Positions 25,740 through 52,515 are shown, numbered from the stretch's first letter. The stretch is DNA of 64,000 nucleotides from Iris pallida (GCA_029216955.1 JANAVB010005597.1:43331535-43395534); one strand, 5' to 3'. Translations and numbers: made by a program. Notes: a model not told the origin generated them from the letters alone.

Positions 25740-26084
25740 TAGGGGTGCAACTCGGGCGGGTTGGGTCGGGTTTGAGGTCAACCCGAGCCCAACCCGATAG
25801 ATCATAAGCCTAGCCCAAGCCCAAGCCCGGCCCGACTTCGGGTTCAACATATGAAGTCCAGGACCAATCCCGGAGGATCGGGTTGGGCTCGGGTCCATCG
25901 GATTTATCGGACTCTAATATGATATTTGAAATAATTTTAAACAAGAGTAATATTAAATGCATAATCAAATAGCAATCAAGTCTCAATCATCACAAAATAA
26001 AACCGAAATGAGATTTAGGACAAGGAATTGAAGAGTTCGGGTGAAAAAAATTATAGTTTAAACTTTTTTATTTAAGTAGTATGA

Positions 26085-26157
<73 letters not shown>

Positions 26158-26342
26158 GGGTTTATATTTCGGGTTCTTCGGGTTAACCAACACATGAACC
26201 CAAGCCCAACCCGATTTTTGATCGGGTTCAAATATTTAAACCCGAGCCCAAGCCCGAACCCGAATATCTTCAACCCTAACCCAACCCATTAACGGGTTTA
26301 CCCAATCGGGTTCGGGTTTAGCCCGCCCAAGTTGCACCCCTA
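25740..26342. mobile_element. hAT-type MITE, 603 bp
   Basis: The ends TAGGGGTGCAAC and its complement GTTGCACCCCTA are perfect over 12 bp, and similarity continues inward through GGGCGGG-rich sequence. The flanks CTCAGAGT and CTTAGAGT match at 7 of 8 positions, an 8 bp duplication typical of hAT. The interior consists of CCCAAGCCC and CGGGTT repeats and a (TA)n tract at about 26090-26153. It encodes no transposase. Confidence 0.8.
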
Positions 26343-26902
26343 CTTAGAGTGGCTCCTGCTTAACGGGTCTTGGTCCAATCTAGCAGCCTTGCACCCATAT
26401 ATATGGAGAAACAATTATGACATTGGCAAAAGAAAATAGCACTTACTATTTTCAAGAATGTTTATAAAATTGGGCTCATTGAAATTTTCAAAGATACTTA
26501 TAAGGAAGCACATATATGAAACACAAGGACACGCCGAAAAGCAGTGTTGTCTTGATATTTCCAATCCGCACTGTATCCTATCATGTCGAATTATAACTTT
26601 ATCCGGTGCTTGAAAAGCGACACCATGCCAAACAACTGCACTTCTTTTTTTCTTCGCATATGTTTATGTAGTAACAAGTAAATGCACAAGCTTACCAAAA
26701 TTGCCAAGAGAGTCCAACACCAAAAGTTGTGTTGAACCCATTTGGCCTCATATGCATCATGTCAAAATGTGTCCATGCCGTTCAACATAGTTTATATACT
26801 GCAACCCAGAGTCACAAAAGAAGGTAGTAAAGCAAAGCAGCTTAGCCAATTGCTTAAGGGAAGCATCTAGGCGCTTAAGCTGTCACTAAGACATCAACTT
26901 TC

Positions 26903-27202
26903 TGATGTGAATCGACCAGATCGATTCACAAATAATTTATAGAAAAATAGAAATAGAAGGAAAATAACGATCTTTATTAGAGAAAAGAACAAACTCCCAA
27001 CTTTGATGGACGGACAAAGTCTACACCCTTCTGAATGACGCTTGAGAGTTTCTTCTCAACACAAGCATGAAAACTAATGACGGCTAGCCCTAGCTATAAA
27101 TAGAAAGGAGAAACAAAACCCTAAGAGGGTTATTGTGGTGAAAGACCACAATACCCCTTTATGCCTAAATAACTGGAAGGCCTAAAAAGTGGGCCCACAT
27201 CA
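26903..27202 (-). repeat. 3' LTR of the Gag-only element
   Basis: 300 bp, bounded by TGATGTG and CACATCA. It is adjacent on its inner side to AGGGGACGGTAT, read on the minus strand, as the likely polypurine tract. Confidence 0.92.
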
Positions 27203-27264
27203 ATACCGTCCCCTAAAAGAGCCACCTTGTCCTCAAGGTGGAAATCTGGGAACTGCGTCTGTTG

Positions 27265-28104
27265 CTATAGCGGCCTCTTTCTCCGTCGGATCCTCGTCCG
27301 TGGTGGTCGTCGTGGGGGTAGATCCCCTCTCCGGAAGTTGGCGGAATCCGCCGTTTCTCCAAAGAATTTGCTGCCTCCGGTGTTCCTCGCCCCTCCTGGC
27401 GACTCCGTCCCTCCCGTCCGAGCCGGAACTCCAGCTAAGCCCCTTCCCGAACCCGTGAACCTATCACCGTAGGTCGAGGTCATCGTCCGACCCCCATAGG
27501 GGGCCCCAAGCCCTAGGGCCTCTCCCGGGTGTGGCGCCGGTCCGCCGGGACCGAAATGGTCGGCGGCGTCCGGCCACAGCCGCTCGCCGGCGGCTCCCCT
27601 GGCGCCGATCGGCCCTGGGTGGCGGTCGGGGGCCGGCCAGCGGCCGCCCACAACGGCAGCGGCCCCGCCCGGGCTCGCGCGGTCGGCGGCGAAGCCCCCG
27701 CGACCTTTGGCCGCCGTCCGGCGCTGCTCGCCGGCCGCCAGGGCCCCGCCCGGCGGCGCGGTGGTGACGGCGGGTGCGGGCCATCGCCCGTCGGCCGGTC
27801 CTCCGTGATCTTCGGTCGTTTCCCCCTCCGTTTGAACAAACCCTAGTTGGTCGCCTAGGGTTTGGGTTGTCGCCGCCTCCGCTTCGCCGCCATTGATCTT
27901 GTTCGAGATGTTTTGCAAAAGCATCATGATCGTCGACGTCTCCTTCCGCATATCACGCATCTCCGTGCGGATTTCTAGGTTCGTGGACGCTTGATCCTTT
28001 GCGAGGACCTCCATGGATTTCTTCAAGCTCTCGATCTCGGCGGTGAAGTCCTCCCGAAGACCTCGGATCTTCTCGTCGATCGTGTTTCTCGTCCCATCGG
28101 CCAT
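27265..28104 (-). CDS. Gag-like protein of the non-autonomous LTR element
   Basis: A 279-residue frame opening 27 bases after the LTR in the element's own orientation. Residues 1 to about 70 (MADGTRNTIDEKIRGLREDF and on) are charged with heptad spacing, suggesting a coiled coil. The remainder is rich in Gly, Ala, Pro and Arg and of very high GC content, unlike its surroundings. No CCHC knuckle and no pol domain is seen. By position this is a Gag N-terminal remnant. Role in packaging is inference. Confidence 0.7.
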   Translation of the reverse strand: MADGTRNTIDEKIRGLREDFTAEIESLKKSMEVLAKDQASTNLEIRTEMRDMRKETSTIMMLLQNISNKINGGEAEAATTQTLGDQLGFVQTEGETTEDHGGPADGRWPAPAVTTAPPGGALAAGEQRRTAAKGRGGFAADRASPGGAAAVVGGRWPAPDRHPGPIGARGAAGERLWPDAADHFGPGGPAPHPGEALGLGAPYGGRTMTSTYGDRFTGSGRGLAGVPARTGGTESPGGARNTGGSKFFGETADSANFRRGDLPPRRPPRTRIRRRKRPL

Positions 28105-28118
28105 GGCTCGTAGAAAGC

Positions 28119-28130
28119 TCTGATACCAAT
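28119..28130 (-). promoter_or_regulatory. Primer binding site (tRNA-iMet)
   Basis: On the minus strand, ATTGGTATCAGAGC directly follows the LTR end. It is the same initiator tRNA complement seen in other plant LTR elements and fixes the element's orientation. Confidence 0.85.
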
Positions 28131-28430
28131 TGATGTGAATCGACCAGATCGATTCACAAATAATTTATAGAAAAATAGAAATAGAAGGAAAATAACGATC
28201 TTTATTAGAGAAAAGAACAAACTCCCAACTTTGATGGACGGACAAAGTCTAAACCCTTCTGAATGACGCTTGAGAGTTTCTTCTCAACACAAGCATGAAA
28301 ACTAATGACGGCTAGCCCTAGCTATAAATAGAAAGGAGAAACAAAACCCTAAGAGGGTTATTGTGGTGAAAGACCACAATACCCCTTTATGCCTAAATAA
28401 CTGGAAGGCCTAAAAAGTGGGCCCACATCA
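28131..28430 (-). repeat. 5' LTR of the Gag-only element
   Basis: 300 bp, essentially identical to 26903-27202. A TATA-like CTATAAATAG is visible on the plus strand near 28320-28330. Confidence 0.92.
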
Positions 28431-28435
28431 CTTTC

Positions 28436-28619
28436 CAAATAGGTAATCAAGAATTAAACAGTCATGCACATGTTATGCCCCTACGTATCATAGTATTAAT
28501 AACATTATAAGCTATCACTTCATTATTAACAAGTATATAACTATATTCATTTATTTACAGCAACTAAAAGGATAATAACAATAAGTAGACAGTGAGGAGC
28601 TCCGTGGAGAACCCCCCCC

Positions 28620-28650
<31 letters not shown>

Positions 28651-29270
28651 ACATCATATAAAATTATATGTACTCACCTTCCCAACATCTTAAAAATTCT
28701 TGATGTTGGTCCAGTTCAAAACAATTTTATGTACTTCTATGAAGAAATGCAATCCTAAGAATGCTCATAGAGCCTTTACAGTAATGGAAATTTTACTAAT
28801 GTGGAGAAATGTTATCCTGGTGGTTTCAGTGAGCAAGAGAAAATAAATCTGCAGCAGTAGCATTTTGTTTGTCGTGTTCCTAATCATCCAGATTTGAAAA
28901 CCGTGTCAATTATCTGAACTATGTCTAGGAAGACACTTTCGTCTCCCTTTATACAAGGAAAATTGTCAAAACAAGAGTTCGAAATAAATGCCAGATAAGT
29001 TTCTTGTTGATAATCAGGTAATCCTGTAGTCGATATTGAAAGAGAAGCTTTACTTTTGATTCAATTACCAATCAATGCAAGATTTTACGAGAAAGTCCAG
29101 CACAAATTTAAATTTAAATTAAAAAAAATCCTCACATTTGTCCACTTTGTTTGTTTAGTTCGTTTTGCGGAAAACTATTTTGTAGGGATATTCTTTGTGT
29201 ATTTAAATGTTATATTACAAAATTTCCTTGTGTTATGTATTTTCCTAGTTACTTGTAACTGGGCTCTCCA
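28436..29270. other. Intergenic, no gene seen
   Basis: It contains a 25-base C run followed by (AC)n at about 28612-28652. The rest is AT-rich with no recognisable exon. The part from about 29030 has a short frame but no similarity I recognise. Confidence 0.4.
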
Positions 29271-29299
29271 AAAAATTGCTTCGAGCTAATAGCAATTAC
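29271..29299 (+). repeat. Left arm of inverted repeat around plastid insert
   Basis: 29 bp, identical to the reverse complement of 31015-31043. It directly abuts the region after ycf4. Confidence 0.9.
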
Positions 29300-29351
29300 A
29301 GAAAGAAAATATACTTCAATTGAGGGTCGAATAAACCCTCATGCCTTCATT

Positions 29352-29906
29352 TCAAATTACTTCAATTGGTACTCGCAAGAATTTGGCTAATTCTGTAGTT
29401 TTTTGTTCAATTTCTCGTGGAGTCAAATTCTCATCAGTACGAGTCAAGGGAATGGTTCCTTGGCCTCTGATTTCCATATAAAGAACACGACGTGAAAAAA
29501 TACCCTCTTTAACCTCCATTATGATTGATTGGATATCTTTCAGAAAGAAGCGAAGGAAGATTCGATGATTTATTCCGGGGAATCCCCAACGAAAAATACA
29601 CATTATTCCTTCTTTTCCATCGAATCGGTCATAACCACTACCCACATTCCATGAAATTGTACACCACAAATAGGAACTAATAAATAGACCCGCGATCCCA
29701 TAAAAAGACATCACGATCCCTTGTGGAAAAAAAATAATTTGGTTAGATGGAAATCCTGATATCAGATTCCTACCAAGATAACTGGAAGTTCCAACCACTA
29801 AAAATCCTAGTGAACCTAAAAGAAGGATACAGGCCCAGAAAAAATTACTTGTTTTTTGAGATCCTGTTATTAGTTCTATCCATATATGTTTTGATCGCCA
29901 GTTCAT
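29352..29906 (-). CDS. ycf4: Nuclear copy of chloroplast ycf4, intact frame
   Basis: Encodes 184 residues, the full length of Ycf4, the thylakoid protein that assists photosystem I assembly. [15 protein letters not shown] at the N-terminus, two hydrophobic segments, [19 protein letters not shown] and the C-terminal [19 protein letters not shown] are family landmarks. In the nucleus it has no transit peptide and no evident promoter, so function here is unlikely. The frame is nonetheless unbroken. Several residues look unusual for the family (for example K at position 6 and N in SNQIIFF), which could be post-transfer decay. Confidence 0.9.
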   Translation of the reverse strand: MNWRSKHIWIELITGSQKTSNFFWACILLLGSLGFLVVGTSSYLGRNLISGFPSNQIIFFPQGIVMSFYGIAGLFISSYLWCTISWNVGSGYDRFDGKEGIMCIFRWGFPGINHRIFLRFFLKDIQSIIMEVKEGIFSRRVLYMEIRGQGTIPLTRTDENLTPREIEQKTTELAKFLRVPIEVI

Positions 29907-30265
29907 ACTATATTAGATCTAGTTACATTCGATTGGAATTGAGAGAATAACCAAAATAAATTTTACTTTTCTTGATGCCGAAATAACTTTCATCAACTAG
30001 TACTATTCTGATATGAACCATTAGAAGTAATTGGTTAGATACATTGACTTTCTATTATAAATTAGAAAAATATTCGCGGATCATTTTTAACCGACTATAC
30101 CCACCCGCATATACATGCATTTATGCAGATATAATGTATCCGCATGCATAACAGTTCTTTCATTTGTGTTCGAAAAAAGTCACATATCCTACCATATTAC
30201 ACTAAAGAAATAGCTTATTATGATCTAGTGTTGAAAAAATTTGATGGAATTTTGTCCCGTCGGAT

Positions 30266-30376
30266 CTAGACAATCTTATTTTTTTGGACATGAAGAAATA
30301 AAGAAGCCATTGCAATTGCCGGAAGTACTAGGCCCACTAAAGGAACAAAAAGAGAGGGTAAGTTAAGATCTGTCAT
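30266..30376 (-). CDS. psaI: Nuclear copy of chloroplast psaI, intact frame
   Basis: 37 codons including the stop, encoding 36 residues that begin [17 protein letters not shown], with one membrane span. This is photosystem I subunit VIII at its standard length. It sits upstream of ycf4 as in chloroplast genomes. As a plastid-type gene in a nuclear setting it is probably silent. Confidence 0.92.
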   Translation of the reverse strand: MTDLNLPSLFVPLVGLVLPAIAMASLFLHVQKNKIV

Positions 30377-30717
30377 GGAATGAGTACCTCAATTTAATAT
30401 TTTATTTTTACCTATTATAAAGATATCTTATGATAAGTATATCTATTATAAAAAATAGTAAGTAATAAATAATATTAATAAATAATATTAAGTAGTTAAT
30501 AAGTGCAAGGAATGGGAAATTAAGTGTACCTATTTCTCTTTCTACACGAATATGATGATACGCTTGAATAAATTTTCTTATTATTCTCCTATCCTCATAT
30601 TCTTTCTATCTTTCGAATAAGGAGTTTCTTATTAATATTAAATATTGAATTATTTCTAAATTACATTATTAAGTGCGTGACTTTAACTAAACTAATTCAA
30701 TCCAACAAACGGAGATT

Positions 30718-30823
30718 CCTAGTAAAAAGGAGGATTTCCTGGTAGATATAGAAATCCACTTCTATTCTAGCCTAGTAAAAAGGGGGATTTCCTGGTAGAT
30801 ATAGAAATCCACTTCTATTCTAT
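30718..30823. repeat. 53 bp tandem duplication in plastid-derived spacer
   Basis: Two consecutive copies of a 53 bp unit starting CCTAGTAAAAAGG differ at one or two positions. Such duplications are common in chloroplast spacers and may predate the transfer. Confidence 0.9.
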
Positions 30824-30837
30824 ATTTTCTTTCGATA

Positions 30838-30840
30838 TAT

Positions 30841-30889
<49 letters not shown>
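30838..30889. repeat. (TA)n microsatellite at the broken accD end
   Basis: About 50 bases of TA replace the last codons of accD. Confidence 0.95.
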
Positions 30890-30892
<3 letters not shown>

Positions 30893-31014
30893 CAAGGGAA
30901 AGAAACCGTGTAGCTGAAATAACTCACTCAGAACACCTTTTAAAGGATTACGTGGTACGATTAGGTCGAAAAAACCCTTATGGAATGAATACTCAGCCAC
31001 TTGTGAACCATCGG
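30889..31014 (-). pseudogene. accD: accD 3' fragment (plastid-derived)
   Basis: Encodes about 42 residues of the C-terminus of the plastid acetyl-CoA carboxylase beta subunit, from [20 protein letters not shown] to [10 protein letters not shown]. It is truncated on the 5' side at the inverted repeat and on the 3' side by the (TA)n tract, which removes the stop codon. Non-functional. Confidence 0.88.
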
Positions 31015-31043
31015 GTAATTGCTATTAGCTCGAAGCAATTTTT
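31015..31043 (-). repeat. Right arm of inverted repeat around plastid insert
   Basis: Perfect 29 bp reverse complement of 29271-29299. It begins exactly where accD similarity ends. Confidence 0.9.
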
Positions 31044-31583
31044 GGGAGGGCCACCGAAGAAGACTCCAAGCTGTATGACAGAAAGAGACATTCATGCTAA
31101 AAAGGAGCAAAATTTGCATGATTTTTTCATTTAGAGAAGCTGAATTTAACCCCAAAAAAAAAAGGAAACTCTATTGCAAAAGACAACAGCTTTCTGTCAA
31201 TACTACCACGAGAACTCATCGTCATCGTCGTCATCATCATCATCGTGCATTGACATGACAAACAAAACCTAGAAAAAACAATTGATAAAACAACCATTTT
31301 TGCACCGAGCTACCAGCTGGTGATTCTAAATTCCCGGCCGGGACAAACACGAGAGCACGCGAGAGACGGATACAGAGCACTGGCAGTGCCAGTTGTCAAA
31401 TTGAAGAAAAACTGAAGACGTGCGCTCATTCCAGGGAGAAGAAGCCTTTCATGTTCCCTAAGGTTGGAAAAATCGGCCAAACACCGATATATCGGTCGGT
31501 TATCGACGAGTATCGGGAGGGAGGGGAAGTGTTCCAATAGTGGCGGCTAAAATCAGAACAAAAGGAGGAGAAGGAGGAGGTAC
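31044..31583. other. Intergenic, no gene seen
   Basis: It contains a CAT/CGT trinucleotide stretch near 31217-31245. Short frames on the minus strand do not resemble known proteins. Confidence 0.4.
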
Positions 31584-31690
31584 CTATTGAAGATATCGGC
31601 GTCGGCGAGTTGGGGTGTCCGATCAAAACCCTAACCGTTAAGTTCTCTCTCCTCTCCTCCCTCTTTCCCTCTCTCTCTCTCTCTCTCTGA
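31584..31690 (-). other. Candidate non-coding first exon of a minus-strand gene
   Basis: On the minus strand a (GA)n-rich start is followed by GGTTAGGGTTTTGATC and a good donor, CAATAG|GTACCT. The look is that of a plant 5' UTR exon. It could belong to the KH gene, 7.8 kb downstream, whose ATG is preceded by a possible 5' UTR acceptor. That link is inference. Confidence 0.25.
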
Positions 31691-31739
31691 GGGGTTTTCA
31701 GTATTATAATGAAAAATTGGTTAGCCTAACGGGTCGGGA

Positions 31740-31830
31740 TCCGGGTATGTATTATGGACCCGTGTTCAAACGGGTCAGATTTACGTTTTATGGACCCGTG
31801 TTCAAACGGGTCATTATTGGGTTGGGTTTT
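31740..31830. repeat. Short tandem repeat
   Basis: TTATGGACCCGTGTTCAAAC followed by GGGTCA occurs twice about 45 bp apart. Confidence 0.75.
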
Positions 31831-32312
31831 AAGTCTAAAGACTAGTGGGTTAGTTTGATTTTCATTTGAAATTTAAAAAAAATGTTCATTTTAAATGACA
31901 AACGTAAATTGTGCTTAACCTTACTCTTTGTTGTTGTTCTAAGACCTACTTATTATATATACTTCTCGTGATGTTCTAAGGCCTACTTAGTATACCGATA
32001 TATATTCGTGGTCCTTTTTGCTAGTACGCACATACACCTACCTACCTGATCGAGAGCCACCGACGCAGAGGAACCTAATCCACCTACCGAAGTCATCCCC
32101 TTGGGTCTCTAACTGGCTAATTTTGCTTCTATTTTTCTTTTCTTTTCTTTTTACATTTTGGCCCCCAATGCTGATGGAAATAATAAAGCGCATCACATTG
32201 CTCCTCCCATTATATATACTAGTAAAAGTACGTACATTATACGTAAAATTATTTTTCTTTCTTTGTAATCTTATCAAAAAATAATTTAAATTTAAATTTA
32301 AATTAAGATTTG

Positions 32313-32317
<5 letters not shown>

Positions 32318-32385
<68 letters not shown>
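32318..32385. repeat. (TA)n microsatellite
   Basis: About 68 bases of TA, flanked on both sides by AAGATTTGTTATATA, so the tract lies in a small duplication. Confidence 0.95.
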
Positions 32386-32387
<2 letters not shown>

Positions 32388-32483
32388 ATTTGTTATATAT
32401 GTATTTATATTTTAATTAAGATTTATAAAAATTAATTAAATTTTAATTATAATTTATTATGAATATATCTTTATCTTTATTAG

Positions 32484-32678
32484 TATAAGGGGGCTTCAAA
32501 ACGTTTAAAATTGAGCCGTCTAAGCCATTTGTATTTCATCAACCATTTTTTTTAAATCCAAAATAAATTAAAATTTTAAACTTTTTCTTCTTTTCTTCCG
32601 TATAACCCTATATCCTCTTTTTTATTTTTCCTTCCACGTAACTGAATACCCCATATTTTATTCACATAGTCCATAACA

Positions 32679-32748
<70 letters not shown>

Positions 32749-33366
32749 CAAATCTTAATTTAAATATTTTGATAATATTAAAAAGAAGGCACATTATTTA
32801 TTAAAATTAAATATTTAAATTATATTTTGAAAGAAGATAAATTATTTTAAGTGCGTTGCACGTGCTTTTATTAGTGTGGATAAAGAGAGAGAATATTCGG
32901 TTATGCGGAAGAAAATGAGATAAAATTTAAAATTATAATCTTCCGTAATTTTTTGTAGATAAAAAAAAGTATTCGGTTGTGGGAAAGAAAAAATAGAAAG
33001 TTTAAAATTATATACAACTTACGCAGCTTAATTTGGAACCGTTTTAAAATAATAATATCTTTTATAGTCTTATCAAAAAATAATTATAATATTTAAATTA
33101 AGATTTGTTTTATATATATTTATATTTAATTACCATTTATAGAAATTAAATTTAAATTTAATTATAATTTGTTATAGATATATGGGAATAAAAAAGAGTA
33201 TTCGGTCATACGGAAGAATTAAAAAAAAAAAGGTATTCGGTCATGCAGAAGAAAAGGAAAGAAAGTTTAAAATTATAATCTTTCCTAATCTTGTCAAATA
33301 AAATGGTTGATATATACATACGACTTACACGGCTCAATCTTCAACCGTTTGAAGTCCCCCTTATAT
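32484..33366. mobile_element. AT-rich element with long terminal inverted repeats
   Basis: The left end (AGTATAAGGGGGCTTCAAA and on, to about 32530) matches the complement of the right end (about 33313-33366, closing CCCCCTTATATTAGT) over roughly 45 bp with a few changes. The inside is AT-rich with a (TA)n tract at 32685-32746 and two copies of a GTATTCGGT(T/C)(A/G)TG motif. No protein is encoded. Superfamily not resolved. Confidence 0.6.
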
Positions 33367-33828
33367 TAGTAGAGATTTTTTTTTCCCTTTTGATTTCGGT
33401 TTTCCATGCGTACACCGTGTCCTTTGGTCTGCATGGTTTTAAGAGAGTTTCATGGTAAATAATGATTCTACCTCTTGAAACTTAATAGGCGCAGGAAATA
33501 AAGGTGCTCCCAGCAACATAAAATAGTAGAGTAATAGTGTGCAACAAATAACTAATAAAACAATAGAGTTCAGATACAAGCGAAGATGCCACAACTTTCC
33601 TCTGGAAAAAGCATTCGAAACCCCATTTACAACTCACATTATGATTCTTTATTTATTCTTGAAGCATTGAAGCAATAAAAGGATCTAGTAATAGCAAAAT
33701 TGACACATTCGAGATCCATTTAACAGAAGCAGATCACACCGCAAACACCTCAGAGCATTAGAAGTCCCCACAAACTCACTGCAAACAAACCACAGGTAAT
33801 CCTGAGACACAAATATAATTTCCTGGCT

Positions 33829-49921
<16,093 letters not shown>

Positions 49922-50060
49922 TGATGATTAGGGTTTTTTTGGAATCAGGGTTTAGTTGTTGGAGAGGGGATGAGGTTGATGGAGATGGAGAGGCTTTGTT
50001 GTGTTCGGAAATTAGGGTTTCGATGGTCTCGAGGACTCCACGGCGGAGAAATCTATAGAG
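49922..50060 (-). promoter_or_regulatory. 5' UTR and proximal region of pyruvate kinase
   Basis: On the minus strand AAACCCTAA (complement of 49928-49936), a telo-box-like motif common at plant housekeeping gene starts, lies just before the ATG. Its role here is inference. Confidence 0.4.
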
Positions 50061-51196
50061 GAGGAGGAAGGAAACGCAATCTATGAATTTCCGTTGAGGG
50101 GTTTTGACTTTTTTGGGAGGGAAATATTGCTATAGAAAGGAGTTAGGTGGGCTGTGGACCCACCCGCTCATGGACTGTCCGGTCCGAACCGGACTGTTTT
50201 CTAATCTCAGAGAAGCAATTATGATCCTTTTTTTTTTTAACTATTTCTTTTTCGTAGCCACAATTTTAACCCGGTCATTTCACGATTAAAAAGTGTTCGT
50301 ATCTTCTAATTTCTAAACAATTATACAATTGGAAAACATTATAAGATTGCGTTTGAATGGCCTTTTTTCATGTAAAATATTTACATCACAAATTTTAAAA
50401 ATGTGTATTGCTTGATCTCTCTCGCGATTGGACTAAGGTGAGTTCTCTCTCATCTCTCTTTCGGTCCGAGTTTAGTCCGCGATCCCCCAAAATTCGTCGG
50501 ATCGACACCACATGAGTTGCGAATTTTCGCTCGAGTCCGGATCCATCGCCTCCCCCCCCCCCCCCCCCCCCAATCTTCTCCTCCTCTCGATTTTGTGCAG
50601 ACCGTCGAGCTTGACACGTTGTGTCGAGCGGATTTCGACACTAGCTCTCGTGTCGAGCAACCGAGATCGACCGATGCTGGGGTCGACTGCTCAAGCAAGC
50701 ATCTCAGTCGTGTTGAGCAGAACCGCCGATCACATCCCTCCCCGTCATTTGTCGCCTCTTTCCTAGTCCCCCGAACATCAGCGAGAAATATTTTCCGGTG
50801 CCACCTTAGCTCCACCCGACTGATCTAGAGTGTTCATCATCCTCAGGAGACCACCTCGACGTCCTAGATTGAGATTACCTTATAGACATAGTAATATACA
50901 TAGATCTTGATCAAATTCCTTGCTAAAGCGATAACATTCGAGAAGTGGATTACATTTGTAGAACTACCGTTTCTAATTTTAAAAATGAAGAAAATATATC
51001 TGAATGATATAAAAATAATTTTTTTACTGAGAGGAATTCTAGTTTGTGTTTTTAACAAGACAACTACGACTATAACTGGAAGTTGTTCTTGTTTTTGGTG
51101 TCCGACAAATTCTGCTCATATGCTAGAAAGAAAAAAAAAAGTGTTCTGGTACATTGTGGAAATATTTCTTTCCTCCTTGCAGGTTCAGGTATGTTA
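50061..51196. other. Intergenic, no gene seen
   Basis: It contains a C run near 50552-50571 and a moderately GC-rich part (50430-50880) whose short frames resemble nothing I know. It may be a transposon remnant. Confidence 0.4.
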
Positions 51197-51440
51197 AAAG
51201 TTGGATTAATTGTATCAACTACCCCTATGTTTTACATTTATTACACAGACTACTCCTACTTTGAAACTAATTACACGGATACCTCCTATAGTGCCTATTT
51301 TCTATAGAAACTAGTAACACTGACCATCCCTATGGTTAATAAAATTTATAAAGAAGAGATGTGGTCAGTGTAATTATTTTTGGAATATGAGTAGTCTCTG
51401 TAATATTCATGAAATATAGAGGGTATCAGTGCATTTTAAC
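51197..51440. mobile_element. Diverged MITE related to the copy at 58790
   Basis: It shares AACTACCCCTATGTTTTACA near the left end and GTGGTCAGTGTAATT on the right with the element at 58790-59057, including the inverted arrangement. Ends are eroded and no target duplication was read. Confidence 0.55.
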
Positions 51441-51807
51441 CATTAAAAGTATTTGTGCATCACATCGATCAATGATAATATCTTTTTGAATTCTCGTGCT
51501 AGAAATGCAATTCAAAAACAAATAAAAATATGATAATTATGGTTTGGCGGGAGTTCATGCCTGCTGCTGGGTTGTAATTCAAGATCATTATGGTTGTTAC
51601 GGTTTACAGGATTATAGAAACAATGGTGTTTGTTACGATTATACATAAAAATACAAACTGAGTGATGCACAGGCTGTATTAAAAGTCAGTTGCCACTTCC
51701 TCACGTGAAACATAGGTGTGCACCTCATGTACATTATCTTTGGCTAGTTCTTGTACTAAAAACTTCATCCGTGTATATATGCATATAGCACCGGCCCAGG
51801 GTGGGTT

Positions 51808-52270
51808 TGTTGGATTATTCAATAATATGGGACCACACATGTAAAATTAATTGTATTGAACTATCTAAATAATTAAGTCAAATTAAAGTGATCTATTTGA
51901 AAATTGACTTAAGGGTATAATTGTCATTGAATTAATGTGTAGATACCAGAGATAATTCTAATTTGATGAGGGACCAAATTAGAAATATCAAAACATATAA
52001 ATATATGTATTCATTTGGGTTATGGTCCCAACTCATACGGCCACCAAAGAGAGGGTTTCTCTATTCTCTTCTTCTGTATCCCCATCAACAAAGAGAGGAA
52101 CAAAGATTCCATTTTTGTTATTAAGGACCGTAGCGGGTTGGAAGATCAAACCCCATAAAGAGACGTCTGCTTCAAGATCAGCCAAGCAAAGACAATGGAT
52201 TCAGGTACGCTTCCGCAATTTAATTTATGTTCTTCATCTCATGAATCGACATGGTACAATAAATATAACA
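51808..52270. mobile_element. Solo LTR
   Basis: A 463 bp segment starting TGTTGG and ending ATAACA, flanked by the perfect 5 bp direct repeat GGGTT (51803-51807 and 52271-52275). No internal region or second LTR is adjacent, so it is best read as the product of LTR-LTR recombination. The short frame inside is not a gene. Confidence 0.75.
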
Positions 52271-52515
52271 GGGTTCTCCTAAAGTCCTATTGGAAGTTAT
52301 ATTTGGTTGTTCTTCGACCCTTAACGTAGGTCAATCCTAAAAGGTCACCCGCGATTCTGACCTATATTGGAACTACGTTGCACCTGGAAGTTGTCCTAAA
52401 CAGAGGAGGATTGTCCAAGTCCGAAGTCATATATGGCTTACCCTTGAGATGGCCCTGTATGCTTATTAATTTGAATGCTCTGTCCTAGATTCGTTGTGCA
52501 TGTAGTTTCCACTTA

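Larger units (their letters stand above)
26903..28430 (-). mobile_element. Young non-autonomous Gag-only LTR element (TR-GAG-like)
   Basis: A 1528 bp element with two 300 bp LTRs. I find a single difference between them (ACACCC against AAACCC), which means a recent insertion. The perfect 5 bp target duplication CTTTC lies at 26898-26902 and 28431-28435. On the minus strand the order is LTR, primer site, one frame for a Gag-like protein, purine-rich tract, LTR. No protease, integrase or reverse transcriptase is present, so it must be moved in trans. Confidence 0.92.
29300..31014 (-). other. Chloroplast DNA inserted in the nuclear genome (NUPT)
   Basis: Reading the minus strand, the 3' end of accD, psaI and ycf4 occur in the order and spacing of the chloroplast large single-copy region. 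Chloroplast homology stops sharply in accD at about 31014. The nuclear setting on both sides (retroelements, spliced genes) shows this is a transfer, unless the assembly is chimeric. A (TA)n tract and a 53 bp tandem duplication lie between accD and psaI. Confidence 0.88.

Noticed and set aside
21570..26600. Scattered GACACGGATACG-like fragments (also near 6150, 11900 and 49200)
   Set aside because: They look like pieces of a dispersed repeat, but no copy has readable ends, so no element is called.
27513..27846. Additional frames in both directions inside the GC-rich Gag-like region
   Set aside because: High GC content removes stop codons from all frames. Only the frame that starts just after the primer site is placed as a retroelement product.
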